This document shows, piece after piece, positions 54,348-63,370 of a DNA stretch of 64,000 bases. This DNA comes from Christiangramia sabulilitoris (GTDB lineage Bacteria; Bacteroidota; Bacteroidia; Flavobacteriales; Flavobacteriaceae). The translations under genes were made by a program, and so were the position numbers. The notes beneath the pieces were generated by a model. The model ran no database searches. It was not told the DNA's origin and worked only from the letters and a program-made list of their open reading frames with translations. The stretch lies in NCBI RefSeq assembly GCF_007050985.1, contig NZ_VHSF01000003.1, positions 407,500 to 471,499 on the forward strand, read 5' to 3'. The number at the start of each line of letters is the position of its first letter. The first letter of the stretch is position 1.

Positions 54348-54965
54348 ATGAAGCTCATCTGCCTGGCCGATACCCATAATCTGCACCATGAGATCCCCAT
54401 CCCACATGGAGATATTTTAATTCATGCAGGAGATTGCACAGATGGAGGGACACGAAATGAGACCAGTAATTTTCTTGAATGGTTTTCTTCCCAGCCACAT
54501 AACCATAAGATCCTTATTCCCGGCAATCATGATTTCTTTTTTGAAAAACAACAAAACCTGGATAAAGTTCCTGCCAATATTCATGTCCTTATAGATAAAG
54601 GAATAAAACTGGAAGGGATCAATTTCTGGGGGTCACCCGTCACCCCGGGATTACACAACTGGGCGTTCAATAAAGAACGCGGCGAGGCAATCAGGAAACA
54701 CTGGAACCTTATCCCTGCGAAAACCGATGTTCTTATTACGCATACCCCTCCATTTGGAATTCTTGACGAGATCGACGGCAGGAATCACCTCGGCTGTGAA
54801 GAATTGCGAGAATTTTTAACAATTGTCAAGCCTAAATTCCACTTGTTTGGACATATTCACCAGGCTGCAGGCTCGACTACGCGTAACGGAATTCAATTTT
54901 ACAACCTCTCAATTCTAGACAAACGCCTGCGGATCATACACTCCCCGATCACGCTTAAAATATAG
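54348..54965 (+). CDS. calcineurin-like metallophosphoesterase
   Basis: The 205-residue protein has the full set of metal-binding motifs: LADTHN, HAGDCTDGG, PGNHDFF, THTPPFG and FGHIHQAAG. It starts at the ATG at 54348 and lacks a signal peptide, so it is cytoplasmic. Size and the THTPPFGILD motif place it with the small phosphoesterases related to eukaryotic UPF0046/MPPED proteins; the substrate is unknown. Confidence 0.9.
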   Translation: MKLICLADTHNLHHEIPIPHGDILIHAGDCTDGGTRNETSNFLEWFSSQPHNHKILIPGNHDFFFEKQQNLDKVPANIHVLIDKGIKLEGINFWGSPVTPGLHNWAFNKERGEAIRKHWNLIPAKTDVLITHTPPFGILDEIDGRNHLGCEELREFLTIVKPKFHLFGHIHQAAGSTTRNGIQFYNLSILDKRLRIIHSPITLKI

Positions 54966-55075
54966 TGTTTCCGGAATTTTAAAATTTATGTAAGGGAAGT
55001 TAAAAAAATATTAATCCGGAAAGTATTACATTTTTTTTAACAGCTTTTACCCTGTCTAATAGTAATTTAGCCCCG

Positions 55076-55429
55076 ATGATAATGATGAAACAGGAATCTA
55101 TGAACAAAATTACACTCCCGGAAATTCTCGACGATGTTAAAAGTCTGATCTCTTACAGTATTGCTAATAAAGATCAGGATAATTCTAATTTCCAGATGAT
55201 GCACCGCGCGATCATTAAGAAGTATTTTGAGGCAAAGCATGTGAATATTAATTATGCTGAACAAACAGTAGATCTTAAATTACCTGTTGGGCATAAGAAA
55301 TATACCAGTATCACCTTTGAATGCCAGGATCTGGAGCGTTTTATTAAATCCTGTCTTAAGAAAGACGATAAAAGCATCTTTTTTTATCAAAGTCTGCTGA
55401 ATCACTATAATGTGATTTCCGCAGCTTAA
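55076..55429 (+). CDS. hypothetical protein
   Basis: I recognise no family. The frame opens with several methionines (MIMMKQESM), so the start could be at 55076, 55085 or 55100. The product of about 110-117 residues is soluble, with an N-terminal helix (LPEILDDVKSLISYSI) and an amphipathic C-terminal helix (DLERFIKSCLKK). It is convergent with the response-regulator gene, and the two share the terminator at 55463-55490. Confidence 0.65.
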   Translation: MIMMKQESMNKITLPEILDDVKSLISYSIANKDQDNSNFQMMHRAIIKKYFEAKHVNINYAEQTVDLKLPVGHKKYTSITFECQDLERFIKSCLKKDDKSIFFYQSLLNHYNVISAA

Positions 55430-55462
55430 GAAGAAACAATTCTCAATTACTAACTACAATCT

Positions 55463-55490
55463 AAACCTGGTCCCTACACCGGGTTTTTTT
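55463..55490. terminator. terminator between convergent genes
   Basis: AAACCTGGT-ccctac-ACCGGGTTT forms a 9-base-pair stem with one G-U pair, followed by seven T on the plus strand. It serves the hypothetical gene at 55076-55429. The stop codon of the response regulator (55474) lies in its loop. Confidence 0.8.
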
Positions 55491-55875
55491 CTTTTATATG
55501 CTCTCCTATTTTCTTCAGGGTCTCCACAGAAACGGGTTTAGATAAAAATGAACAAATCTCTGGGATACTCTCTGCCCTTTCCTTATCTGAATATGCTATA
55601 GAAGAGGATACGATATAGATCTCTGTACGTTGAATATGATCTGGGTATAAGCTCTTTAATTTTTGTATAAACTGCCAGCCATCCATAAATGGCATATTAA
55701 TATCCAGCAAAATGACGTCTGGTAGGAAGACGCGGCTATTTTCCAGATCTTCAAAGACCTGGTGGGTACATTTATAGTATGCCTGCTCCCCAAAGACTTC
55801 AGACCTTTTGATCAACTTTTTGATGATCATCTGGTAGATCTGGTCATCATCTATCACCCAAACACTTTTTCTCAT
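55474..55875 (-). CDS. stand-alone response regulator (REC domain)
   Basis: The 133-residue protein is a single receiver domain: acidic pocket VIDDDQIY, phosphorylated aspartate in VILLDINMPFMDGW near residue 57, switch serine in IVSSS and lysine in FLSKPV. No output domain is present, so it works by protein contact or as a phosphate relay. Its ATG overlaps the histidine kinase stop by four bases, making the kinase its probable partner. Confidence 0.93.
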   Translation of the reverse strand: MRKSVWVIDDDQIYQMIIKKLIKRSEVFGEQAYYKCTHQVFEDLENSRVFLPDVILLDINMPFMDGWQFIQKLKSLYPDHIQRTEIYIVSSSIAYSDKERAESIPEICSFLSKPVSVETLKKIGEHIKEKNPV

Positions 55876-58211
55876 TTGAACATAACTTTAAAAGTAGTCC
55901 CAACATCGGGTGTACTTTCCACGCTCACCGTTCCTCCCATGGCAGTGATCTGGTTTTTGGTAATAAATAAGCCCACCCCGCGGGAACCCTTTCTGTCTGT
56001 AAAGGTCTTATATAGGCCAAAGACCTTATCCCCGTGTTGCTCCAGGTCTATGCCTATCCCATTGTCCCGAATCTCCAGGACCCAGCGACCATAGTCCTGG
56101 TAACCCAGCAGTTCTATTTCAGGTTTCCTGCCTGCAGCACTATACCTCAGCGCATTGGTGAGGAAGTTGAGCAAAATACTTTCCAGGTAGGAAGAGTTGA
56201 AAAGTATCCGCATTTCTGCAGGCACCCGGTTAATTATATTAGCCTCTTTATTATTGATCTGAAGCTTAAGTACATCCAGCGTATTTTTCAGATATTCTGA
56301 AACGCTGAGCATTTCCACATTAATATCGAGGTTATTATTTATACTTACCACCTCATTAAGATCGTGCAGGGATTGATTCAGATTATCTGAAACATTCTGC
56401 AAAAGGGAAATATAGGTTTGTCTTTCTTCTTCAGAATCCTCGGTATTGTATAGCTCCAGGATAGATTCAAAATTACTGGAATGCGAACGCAGGTTATGTG
56501 ATACGATATAGGCGAAATTCAGCAGGCGCTTATTTTGCTCCATCACAAAATCATAAGACTTGATCAGGTTAAGCTCTGCCTCACGTTTGGCGGTAACATC
56601 ACGGAAATTTACCACATACCCGCCAATGCTTTCCTCATGGCAAAGATTGGTAAGGGTCACCTCGACCCACAGAGCCTCCATTGACCTGCTGTAAATACGT
56701 GTATTTATGCCAGAAACAGCTTTACCGGGATTATTCCGGGATTCTTTAAACTTCTTTATCACCCCGGCGGCATCCTCCGGGTGTACCAGAGAAAAGATTT
56801 CGTTTTCGGCAATCTGTAATTGTTTATACCCGGTGATCCTTTCCAGCGAAGGAGTTGCATATTTTGCCCTGCCTTCAGAATCTATGATCAGAATGACCTC
56901 ACTGGAATGTTCCACCAGCGATTTAAAACGCTTCTCATTGGCTTCACGTTCCTCCTTTGCCCTTACCCTTGCTGAAATATCTTCCACCAGGGCAATATGA
57001 GAAGTGGCCTTTTCCCCTTCAGACCATAAAGCGGATACATTCAGCTTGATCCAGATGATCTCTCCATCCTTTTTTACCAGTCTCTTCTTTAGATTGTATT
57101 CCCGTATTTCGTTATTGCGCAATTTCTCCATCAGCTCAATATTAGGCTTACGGTCTTCAGGATAAGATATGGCGATATGATCTTTCTGGTTTAGTTCTGC
57201 ATTGCTATACCCCAGCAATTCCTGAAATTTATTATTGGTTTCCAGGATCATTCCTGTATTGGAATCCACCCGGGCCATCCCTATAGCCGCCTGGTTAAAA
57301 ATAGTCCTGAACTGAAGTTCACTCTTGGCCAGATCACCTGCCTGTTTTTTCACTTTCGCAGCAAGTATCGCCGGCTGCTTCATGGTATTGAAAATGATCC
57401 AGCCCATAGCTGCGGAGAAAACCAGGATAAGCAATCCCACGGGGATGATGGCATAAAAAGGTTCCAGCGGATTCACCGGAATTATATAGATCTTCCAGTC
57501 TCCGTCCGGCAATAACACCTCTTCTGAGTAGGCTTCCTTTAGTTCGCTGGTTTCTTGCAGGAAAAATTGCTCCTTCCCGCTCACTGGATCTGTCTTGGAA
57601 AACTGGAATTTATATTTATCTGAAGCCAGGTCCCTTATCCCCGACTGGTCTATAAGATTTTCGAAATAGATTAGCACGGCCGCGAAACCCCAGAAGTCAT
57701 TTTCAATGAATACCGGGAGTCTGCCTACGATCGCCAGGCCACCCTGTTTTAACTGCAGCGGACCGGCAAAATACATCTTCCGGCTTTCTATAGCCTTTAG
57801 TGCTTCTTCCCGTGTTTTTGGCTCATTAAGTATATCATAATTTAATGCAGCCTGATGCTCCTTATAGGGATATACTTTGGTGATCACCCCGTTGGGGACG
57901 ATCTGTATGGCATCTATATTAGGGTTACTGTCTACCAGCTGGGCGGCAATAGTGTCGAAATTCTCGATCTTTCCGTTCTCATCTATTTGCAAGGCGAGGG
58001 ATAGAACGGCCGAGTAACTGTATTTTAAGGATTGTTCAATATTCTGTTCTACCAGCTCGATAATTCCGGCCATCTCAGACTGCCTGTTTTCCAGCAGGAT
58101 CTGGTAGCGCTGCCAGAGCATAAAGAACCCCAGCGCAAGGAAAAGCAAGGCTGCAAGAAGACCCACTAACAGCGGCTTCCTTGTGGATGTAGGGTTAAGG
58201 TTGTCGGTCAT
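55872..58211 (-). CDS. CHASE-PAS-PAS sensor histidine kinase
   Basis: The 779-residue protein has transmembrane helices at about residues 15-33 and 255-275 enclosing an extracytoplasmic CHASE-like sensor domain (VYPYKEHQAALNYDIL, YFAGPLQLKQGGLAIVGRLP). Two PAS domains with PAC motifs follow (about residues 295-415 and 425-545), then a HisKA-like helix with the phospho-histidine in YIVSHNLRSH and a HATPase domain (NFLTNALRYS, IRDNGIGID, GVGLFITKNQI). CHASE domains bind small extracellular ligands such as cytokinin-like or peptide signals; the signal is unknown here. It pairs with the response regulator at 55474-55875. Confidence 0.92.
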   Translation of the reverse strand: MTDNLNPTSTRKPLLVGLLAALLFLALGFFMLWQRYQILLENRQSEMAGIIELVEQNIEQSLKYSYSAVLSLALQIDENGKIENFDTIAAQLVDSNPNIDAIQIVPNGVITKVYPYKEHQAALNYDILNEPKTREEALKAIESRKMYFAGPLQLKQGGLAIVGRLPVFIENDFWGFAAVLIYFENLIDQSGIRDLASDKYKFQFSKTDPVSGKEQFFLQETSELKEAYSEEVLLPDGDWKIYIIPVNPLEPFYAIIPVGLLILVFSAAMGWIIFNTMKQPAILAAKVKKQAGDLAKSELQFRTIFNQAAIGMARVDSNTGMILETNNKFQELLGYSNAELNQKDHIAISYPEDRKPNIELMEKLRNNEIREYNLKKRLVKKDGEIIWIKLNVSALWSEGEKATSHIALVEDISARVRAKEEREANEKRFKSLVEHSSEVILIIDSEGRAKYATPSLERITGYKQLQIAENEIFSLVHPEDAAGVIKKFKESRNNPGKAVSGINTRIYSRSMEALWVEVTLTNLCHEESIGGYVVNFRDVTAKREAELNLIKSYDFVMEQNKRLLNFAYIVSHNLRSHSSNFESILELYNTEDSEEERQTYISLLQNVSDNLNQSLHDLNEVVSINNNLDINVEMLSVSEYLKNTLDVLKLQINNKEANIINRVPAEMRILFNSSYLESILLNFLTNALRYSAAGRKPEIELLGYQDYGRWVLEIRDNGIGIDLEQHGDKVFGLYKTFTDRKGSRGVGLFITKNQITAMGGTVSVESTPDVGTTFKVMFK

Positions 58212-58339
58212 TTAACTAATTAGTAGGCCTGATAGTTAAGGACGATCAGATTTTTTCGGACGCGCAAATATAAGTTAATTATTTGTTAACATGCAAGTTA
58301 TCGCCAGGCTTTGAATGCTAATTTTTGGCGGGAAAAAGA

Positions 58340-58397
58340 GCTGTAGGCTGTAGGCTGTAGGCTGTAGATCGCTGCACTGCGTTCGTGATCAGGGGGT
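58340..58397. repeat. GCTGTAG tandem repeat and GATC palindrome, copy 1
   Basis: Four head-to-tail GCTGTAG units (58340-58367) are followed by ATCGCTGCACTGCGTTCGTG and GATCAGGGGGTGAT. The same sequence with two units lies at 62691-62735 on the far side of the polysaccharide genes. Confidence 0.85.
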
Positions 58398-58479
58398 GAT
58401 CGGAGATATTGTTTATTGTTTGTTGTTCGTTGAAGTTTACGTGTAATTTTGTATGAATGCAGAAGTATCGGGACGACAG

Positions 58480-59050
58480 ACTTCTCGATACATTTTCCTG
58501 CAATTTGCATTGCTGGAAAACACTCGAAGTGACGGTCACGTTTCTCCTAATATTGGCACTCACGTCTGTTCGAGTGGATTCGAAGATGCGCAAGCAGATT
58601 CGAATCTGTATTAAGAACTGCTCGGATAACTGCAAACAAATTGCCGGACTGAGCCTGTCGAAGGCCGAATGATAATTGTTTATTGTTCATTGCGTATTGT
58701 TTATTGTGCTTCCGAAGAAGCGCAGTGACTAAACTTCTCGATACGATTTTATCTCAATTCTTTCGACAAAATCACTCGAAGTGACGATCACATCACCCTT
58801 AATATTGTTACCCCCGTCAGTTCGAGTGAATTTAAAGATGCGGAAGCAGATTTAAATTTGTATCGAGAACTGCTCTGTGTTATTTCATATGAAGACTTCT
58901 CGATACATTTTCCTGCAATTTTCATTGCTGGAAAACACTCGAAGTGACGGATACCCGCTTTAACCTTGCTGTCATTTCGAAGGAGGGCATCGACTGACTT
59001 CTCGATACAATTTTATCTCAATTCTTTCGATTAGATCACTCGAGGTGACG
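58480..59050. repeat. array of hairpin repeats, left array
   Basis: Four units begin ACTTCTCGATAC and end CACTCGAAGTGACG (58480-58535, 58733-58786, 58895-58950, 58997-59050) and two units begin GTCnGTTCGAGTG and end near GAACTGCTC (58564-58625, 58815-58872). Each encloses an inner palindrome that differs between units but remains self-complementary, for example TTTTCCtGCAAT / ATTGCtGGAAAA, GATTTTaTC / GAcAAAATC, GATTCGAA / TTCGAATC and AATTTAAA / TTTAAATT. No gene is present in the 58212-59422 spacer. Confidence 0.9.
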
Positions 59051-59084
59051 TGAGTTCCTTTTTTACACAACGGACAATAGACAA

Positions 59085-59351
59085 CCCTTCGACAGGCTCA
59101 GGGTCAACAGACAACAGGCAACAGAGAACCCTTCGACAGGATCAGGATGCCCTGTCAGACATACGGACTAAAGTATACATTATACAATTCAGAGGCTCTG
59201 AATCCCGAACTACGAACTACAAACAACAGGCAACAGATAACCCACAATAAACACCCTTCGACATGTTCAGGGTCAACAGACAACCCACAACAGAGAACAG
59301 AAAACAGGCAACAGACAACCCACAACCCTTCGACAGGCTCAGGGTCAACAG
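59085..59351. repeat. CCCTTCGACAGGCTCAGG repeats in a CAACAGACAAC-rich tract
   Basis: Four units (59085-59109, 59129-59146, 59253-59277, 59326-59351) carry CCCTTCGACAnGnTCAGG, three of them followed by GTCAACAGAC. They are separated by low-complexity CAACAG/CAACAC DNA. An inverted copy (GAGCCTGTCGAAGG) lies near 58651-58664. Confidence 0.85.
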
Positions 59352-59373
59352 ACAACAGATAAACCCTAAAAAC

Positions 59374-59395
59374 AAAAAACCCGGCGAAGGCCGGG
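59374..59395 (-). terminator. intrinsic terminator of the wza-wzc unit
   Basis: Minus-strand stem CCCGGC-cttc-GCCGGG followed by six T. It lies 28 bases after the stop codon of the tyrosine kinase gene. Confidence 0.9.
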
Positions 59396-59422
59396 CGGTG
59401 TTAGTATATTTAAATGCAAGTT

Positions 59423-61813
59423 CTACCAGAAGGCAGCTTTGTTTCGTAGCTTTTTCCAGAAACTTTCTTCCTCGGCGCCATAGCTATAGCCGTATTTATT
59501 TCCATAGCCAAAGTTAGACAGCTCCACATCATTAAGAACGAATCCTACATCATGCAGCTTTCCATCCCTTTTCGCATCGAGGGCAAATTCCTGTAATTTC
59601 TTTTCGGTATATCCGGCTCTAACCATATAAAGAGTAAGATCGGCATATTTGTTTATTAGGAAGGTATCTGCTACCAGCATGGACGGTGCGGTATCCACGA
59701 TCACATAATCGAAGGCTGCTTCCAGCTCATCAAATAAACGGCCGGCCTTATCCTGTCTCCATAATTCTGCAGGGTTGGGTGGTATACTTCCCGATGCCAG
59801 AAGAAACATGTCCGGATGTAATTTCGAAGGTTTTATCAGGTCATCCAGTCTCAGGCTGTCATTTACCAGGTAATCACTCACCCCCATCATGGATCTGGTC
59901 TGCGCCTCATATCTCTGTAACTGCGGATTCCTGAGGTCTCCCCCAACCACGACCACTTTCTTCCCGGTATTGGCCAGGGTGATGGCGAGGTTAAAGGCAG
60001 TAAAGGTCTTCCCCTCTCCTTTTACGGTAGAGGTGATAAAGATCTTGATGCCGGTCTTTTTATCACTGCTGTTCACCAACAGGTACTGCAGGTTTGTATG
60101 CAAAATCCTGAAAGCCTCGGCCAGGATACTCCGGTCACTTTTTTCGATAATATCTTTTTGATTACCGGTAACTTTCGGTACTTCTCCCACAATAGGGATC
60201 TCCTTAGCTGCCCTTTCGATATCAGCACGGTCCCGAACCTTATTGTTTAAAAGATTCTTAATATAGATCACCATAAAAGGGATCAACATTCCCAGGATCA
60301 GGGCCGCTAATAAAATAATTTTCGGCTTGGGGGAAACCGGGATCCTTGAACTATAGGCACGGTCTACGATCTTGGCCTTGGGAGCGGTAACTGCCAGGCT
60401 AAGTGAATTCTCCTCTCTTTTCTGTAAAAGGAATAAATATAGAGCCTCTTTGATATTCTGCTGGCGTTCTATCCCGCGATATTGTCTTTCTTTAGAAGGT
60501 ACCGCAGATATCTTTGATCCCAGCACTTCGCTTTGACGATCCAGGTCCTTTTGAGCAATCCTTAAATTGGAACGCATCCTTTCCAGGCTTTGCAGAACAT
60601 TGGCCTTGATCTGGGCTATCTGGGAATTCAAACGGATCACAATAGGGTTCTTTTCAGTGGAACCACTTAAGATCCTGTTTCTCTCCAGTACCAGCTGGTT
60701 ATATTCCTGGATACTGCTATTTACCGCAGTTTCTTCAATACCGAGATTTGCCGGCAGCAAGTCGGTCGACGAACCGGAGTTTAAATATTCGATCATGGCA
60801 TTGGCCAGCTCCAGTTGGGTACCTACCTCCTGCTGCCTCTTGTTATACTCGCTGGCATTTTCAATAAACAGGCTCGATTCTGCCTGTATATCGGTAAGGC
60901 TGTTGGCCTCTTTGAACTCTTCCTTCCCGGTCTCCACCGAGTCCAGTTCCTCGTTGATGATACTCAAACGGTCATCAATGAATTCAGCCGTATTCCTGGC
61001 CACAAGGTTCTTATCTTCTATGGCCTCACGGTTATATTCCAGCACCAGCTGGTCCAGGATATCGCGTGCCTTTTCCCTTACCGGGTCCTCCAGGCCTAAT
61101 TCTATCAGGCTGGAATTCTTATCGGTTAGATTTACCTGTAGTTTTTCCTTATAATTTGAAGCTACCCCATCTATAGTAGCAAAGCTCACCAAAATATCTG
61201 CTGCCGTTGATTCGGCCGCATTGGGATTCTTATTGATCACGATATCGCCGAAACCGATATTTACAGGCACTCCAATTCTGGTTTTAAAACTTTTCCCGGT
61301 CTCTGTATTGCTTAAGATAAGCTCTTCGCCATTCTCAGAAATACTGAAGGTGTTACCTTCTTCCGCAGTTCTGTATTCAAGGGCATTTTCATCTAGCTGT
61401 AAAACCTGCACCAAATAAGGAGAATCAAAATAGATCTCCCGCGGGTAAAAACCGGAATCATCAAAATACCTGATATTAAGATTCAGGGCTTTGGAGACAT
61501 TGGTCATCATCCTGCGCGACCTTAACAGGCCAATCTCATTTTCTATTGAATTGGTTCCCATCCCCGATAACAGACCCATATCTACAAATGCTGCCATATC
61601 TGAAGACGGTCCTTTGCTTTCTTCATCTTTGATGATGATGGTCGCGGTAGTATTATAGGTAGGGATGGTTACTTTAAGGTAAGCCACGGCTAGCAGGATA
61701 CAGATCACTACCCCCGCCACGAACCAGGGCCAGTACCTTAAATACTTTTCTACCTCTTCCCTTAAATTGATCTCTTCTTCCTGAGGTCTCTGGGTATAAT
61801 GTTGTTGTGACAT
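59423..61813 (-). CDS. Wzc-type polysaccharide co-polymerase and tyrosine autokinase
   Basis: The 796-residue protein has helices at about residues 30-50 and 495-515 that enclose a Wzz domain with a long coiled coil (about residues 280-460), then a cytoplasmic BY-kinase domain: Walker A STVKGEGKTFTAFN near residue 595, Walker A' VVVVGGDLRNPQ and Walker B DYVIVDTAPSMLVAD. A tyrosine cluster (FGYGNKYGYSYG) lies near the C-terminus for autophosphorylation. Walker A' usually reads D-x-D; here the first aspartate is glycine. It controls chain length and export of an exopolysaccharide or capsule with the Wza-like protein encoded 3 bases upstream. Confidence 0.93.
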   Translation of the reverse strand: MSQQHYTQRPQEEEINLREEVEKYLRYWPWFVAGVVICILLAVAYLKVTIPTYNTTATIIIKDEESKGPSSDMAAFVDMGLLSGMGTNSIENEIGLLRSRRMMTNVSKALNLNIRYFDDSGFYPREIYFDSPYLVQVLQLDENALEYRTAEEGNTFSISENGEELILSNTETGKSFKTRIGVPVNIGFGDIVINKNPNAAESTAADILVSFATIDGVASNYKEKLQVNLTDKNSSLIELGLEDPVREKARDILDQLVLEYNREAIEDKNLVARNTAEFIDDRLSIINEELDSVETGKEEFKEANSLTDIQAESSLFIENASEYNKRQQEVGTQLELANAMIEYLNSGSSTDLLPANLGIEETAVNSSIQEYNQLVLERNRILSGSTEKNPIVIRLNSQIAQIKANVLQSLERMRSNLRIAQKDLDRQSEVLGSKISAVPSKERQYRGIERQQNIKEALYLFLLQKREENSLSLAVTAPKAKIVDRAYSSRIPVSPKPKIILLAALILGMLIPFMVIYIKNLLNNKVRDRADIERAAKEIPIVGEVPKVTGNQKDIIEKSDRSILAEAFRILHTNLQYLLVNSSDKKTGIKIFITSTVKGEGKTFTAFNLAITLANTGKKVVVVGGDLRNPQLQRYEAQTRSMMGVSDYLVNDSLRLDDLIKPSKLHPDMFLLASGSIPPNPAELWRQDKAGRLFDELEAAFDYVIVDTAPSMLVADTFLINKYADLTLYMVRAGYTEKKLQEFALDAKRDGKLHDVGFVLNDVELSNFGYGNKYGYSYGAEEESFWKKLRNKAAFW

Positions 61814-61816
61814 AAA

Positions 61817-62623
61817 TTATCTTGTTAAAAGTACCGCCAGGGAAATTAGAACAGAAGCTATGGAAATATAAACCCCGGCATTACGGTTGTAACTGGCCGA
61901 TTGTCTTTGAGCGCCATTAGGCTCCACATAAACCACATCATTTTGCTGTAAATAATAAAAAGGGGAATCCAGGATCTCGGGATCGGTTAGATCCAGATAC
62001 TCATGGATCTTTTTCCCATTCTCCTCCCGCATCACCAGGACATTCTTTCGTTCACCATAAATAGAAAGATCTCCCGCTAATCCCAAAGCTTTGGGAAGGC
62101 TCAAATATTCATCCCTTATATCGAAAGTACCTGGACGGTTCACTTCACCCAGCACACTAACCTGGAAATTCACCAAACGTACATTCACAATAGGATCCTG
62201 CACATACTCACTGATCTCTTTTTTTAGTTTAGCTGAAAGTTCTTTGGTTCGTAAACCTTCCACCACGATATCTCCCAAAACCGGGAATTCAATGGTACCG
62301 TCGTTTGCTACCAGGTAAGTTTGCATTTGCTGCCGGCCCTGTACCGTAAGTGAGACATCCAGACCGCCACCCTGTGGCATTCCTACCACGGGTAAATTAA
62401 AAGGCATCGCTGCTTCCTGTTCCGGGGCAGAAACGTTTATGGTTAATAGATCATTGGGTTTTATAGTCAGATTTTTATTCTGGTTCTGGGCTAAACGCTC
62501 ACCGGCTTCTTCCAGTCCCTGGAAATAAACGATCTCTTTTCGGGAAACGCAGGAACTTAACAAAAGTGCGCAAAGCACTACCTGTAAGACTTTAACGATT
62601 TGGGGTCGCTTCATTTTGGTCAT
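61817..62623 (-). CDS. Wza-like polysaccharide export lipoprotein
   Basis: The 268-residue protein has a lipoprotein signal (LCALLLSSC, cysteine near residue 25), a Poly_export domain (NKNLTIKPNDLLTINVSAPE, FPVLGDIVVEGLRTKELSAKL) and an SLBB domain (FQVSVLGEVNRPGTFDI). A C-terminal hydrophobic helix (VYISIASVLISLAVLL) is typical of the Bacteroidota members and differs from the amphipathic helix of E. coli Wza. It forms the outer-membrane export channel acting with the Wzc-like kinase. Confidence 0.92.
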   Translation of the reverse strand: MTKMKRPQIVKVLQVVLCALLLSSCVSRKEIVYFQGLEEAGERLAQNQNKNLTIKPNDLLTINVSAPEQEAAMPFNLPVVGMPQGGGLDVSLTVQGRQQMQTYLVANDGTIEFPVLGDIVVEGLRTKELSAKLKKEISEYVQDPIVNVRLVNFQVSVLGEVNRPGTFDIRDEYLSLPKALGLAGDLSIYGERKNVLVMREENGKKIHEYLDLTDPEILDSPFYYLQQNDVVYVEPNGAQRQSASYNRNAGVYISIASVLISLAVLLTR

Positions 62624-62690
62624 TCTGATTTGGCTGCGAATATAAGGTAGATTCCTAAAAAATTCACAATAATTTAACGTTTATAATTGA

Positions 62691-62735
62691 GCTGTAGGCT
62701 GTAGATCGCTTCACTGCGTTCGCGATCAGGGGTGA
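62691..62735. repeat. GCTGTAG repeat and GATC palindrome, copy 2
   Basis: Two GCTGTAG units followed by ATCGCTTCACTGCGTTCGCG and GATCAGGGGTGAT, matching 58354-58397 in the same orientation. Confidence 0.85.
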
Positions 62736-62783
62736 TAGGAGTAATTGTCATTTTGATGAAGTTCCGAAGTGACGGTACGATAA

Positions 62784-63162
62784 ACTTCTCGATACATTTT
62801 CCTGCAATTTTCATTGCCGGAAAACACTCGAAGTGACGGTTTACTCCCCTGAAAATTCTATTCTACGTCAGTTCGAGTGGATTCGAAGATGCGTTAGTAG
62901 ATTCGAATTTGTATCGAGAACCGACTGGTTTCATTACGAACGCAGACTTCTCGATACAATTTTATCTCAATTCTTTCGATAAAATCACTCGAGGTGACGG
63001 TTTAATCCCCTGAAAATTCTATTCCACGTCAGTTCGAGTGGATTCGAAGATGCGTTAGCAGATTCGAATTTGTATCGAGAACCGACTGGTTTCATTAGGA
63101 ACAAAGACTTCTCGATACATTTTCCCGCAATTTGCATTGCTGGAAAACACTCGAAGTGACGG
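62784..63162. repeat. array of hairpin repeats, right array
   Basis: Three ACTTCTCGATAC...CACTCGAAGTGACGG units (62784-62839, 62945-63000, 63107-63162) alternate with two CGTCAGTTCGAGTG...TATCGAGAACCG units (62866-62923, 63027-63083). They are the same families as in the array at 58480-59050. The remaining part of the 62624-63370 spacer has TTGTTTATTG-type low-complexity DNA (about 63170-63195 and 63300-63365) and no gene. Confidence 0.9.
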
Positions 63163-63370
63163 ATGACTGCTAATTGTTTATTGTGCATTGTCAATTGTCA
63201 CTCTGAAAGCAGTGAAGAGTCTCGACATTAGACTTTAAACCCAGAATTCATAAAATTCTTCATCCCGCACAGGACGGACAACCGACAACTGACAACGGAT
63301 AACTGTTTATTGTTTATTGCTAATTGATTATTGTTGATTGATCCAACTCATTGTTTCATTGTTTCATTAA

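Noticed and set aside
58480-59050. CRISPR array
   Set aside because: The units are palindromic, alternate between two inverted families, have unequal spacing, and there are no cas genes.
59050-59362. Short open frames in the repeat tract before the wzc terminator
   Set aside because: They translate only the low-complexity repeats (QQTTDNPQ-like products).
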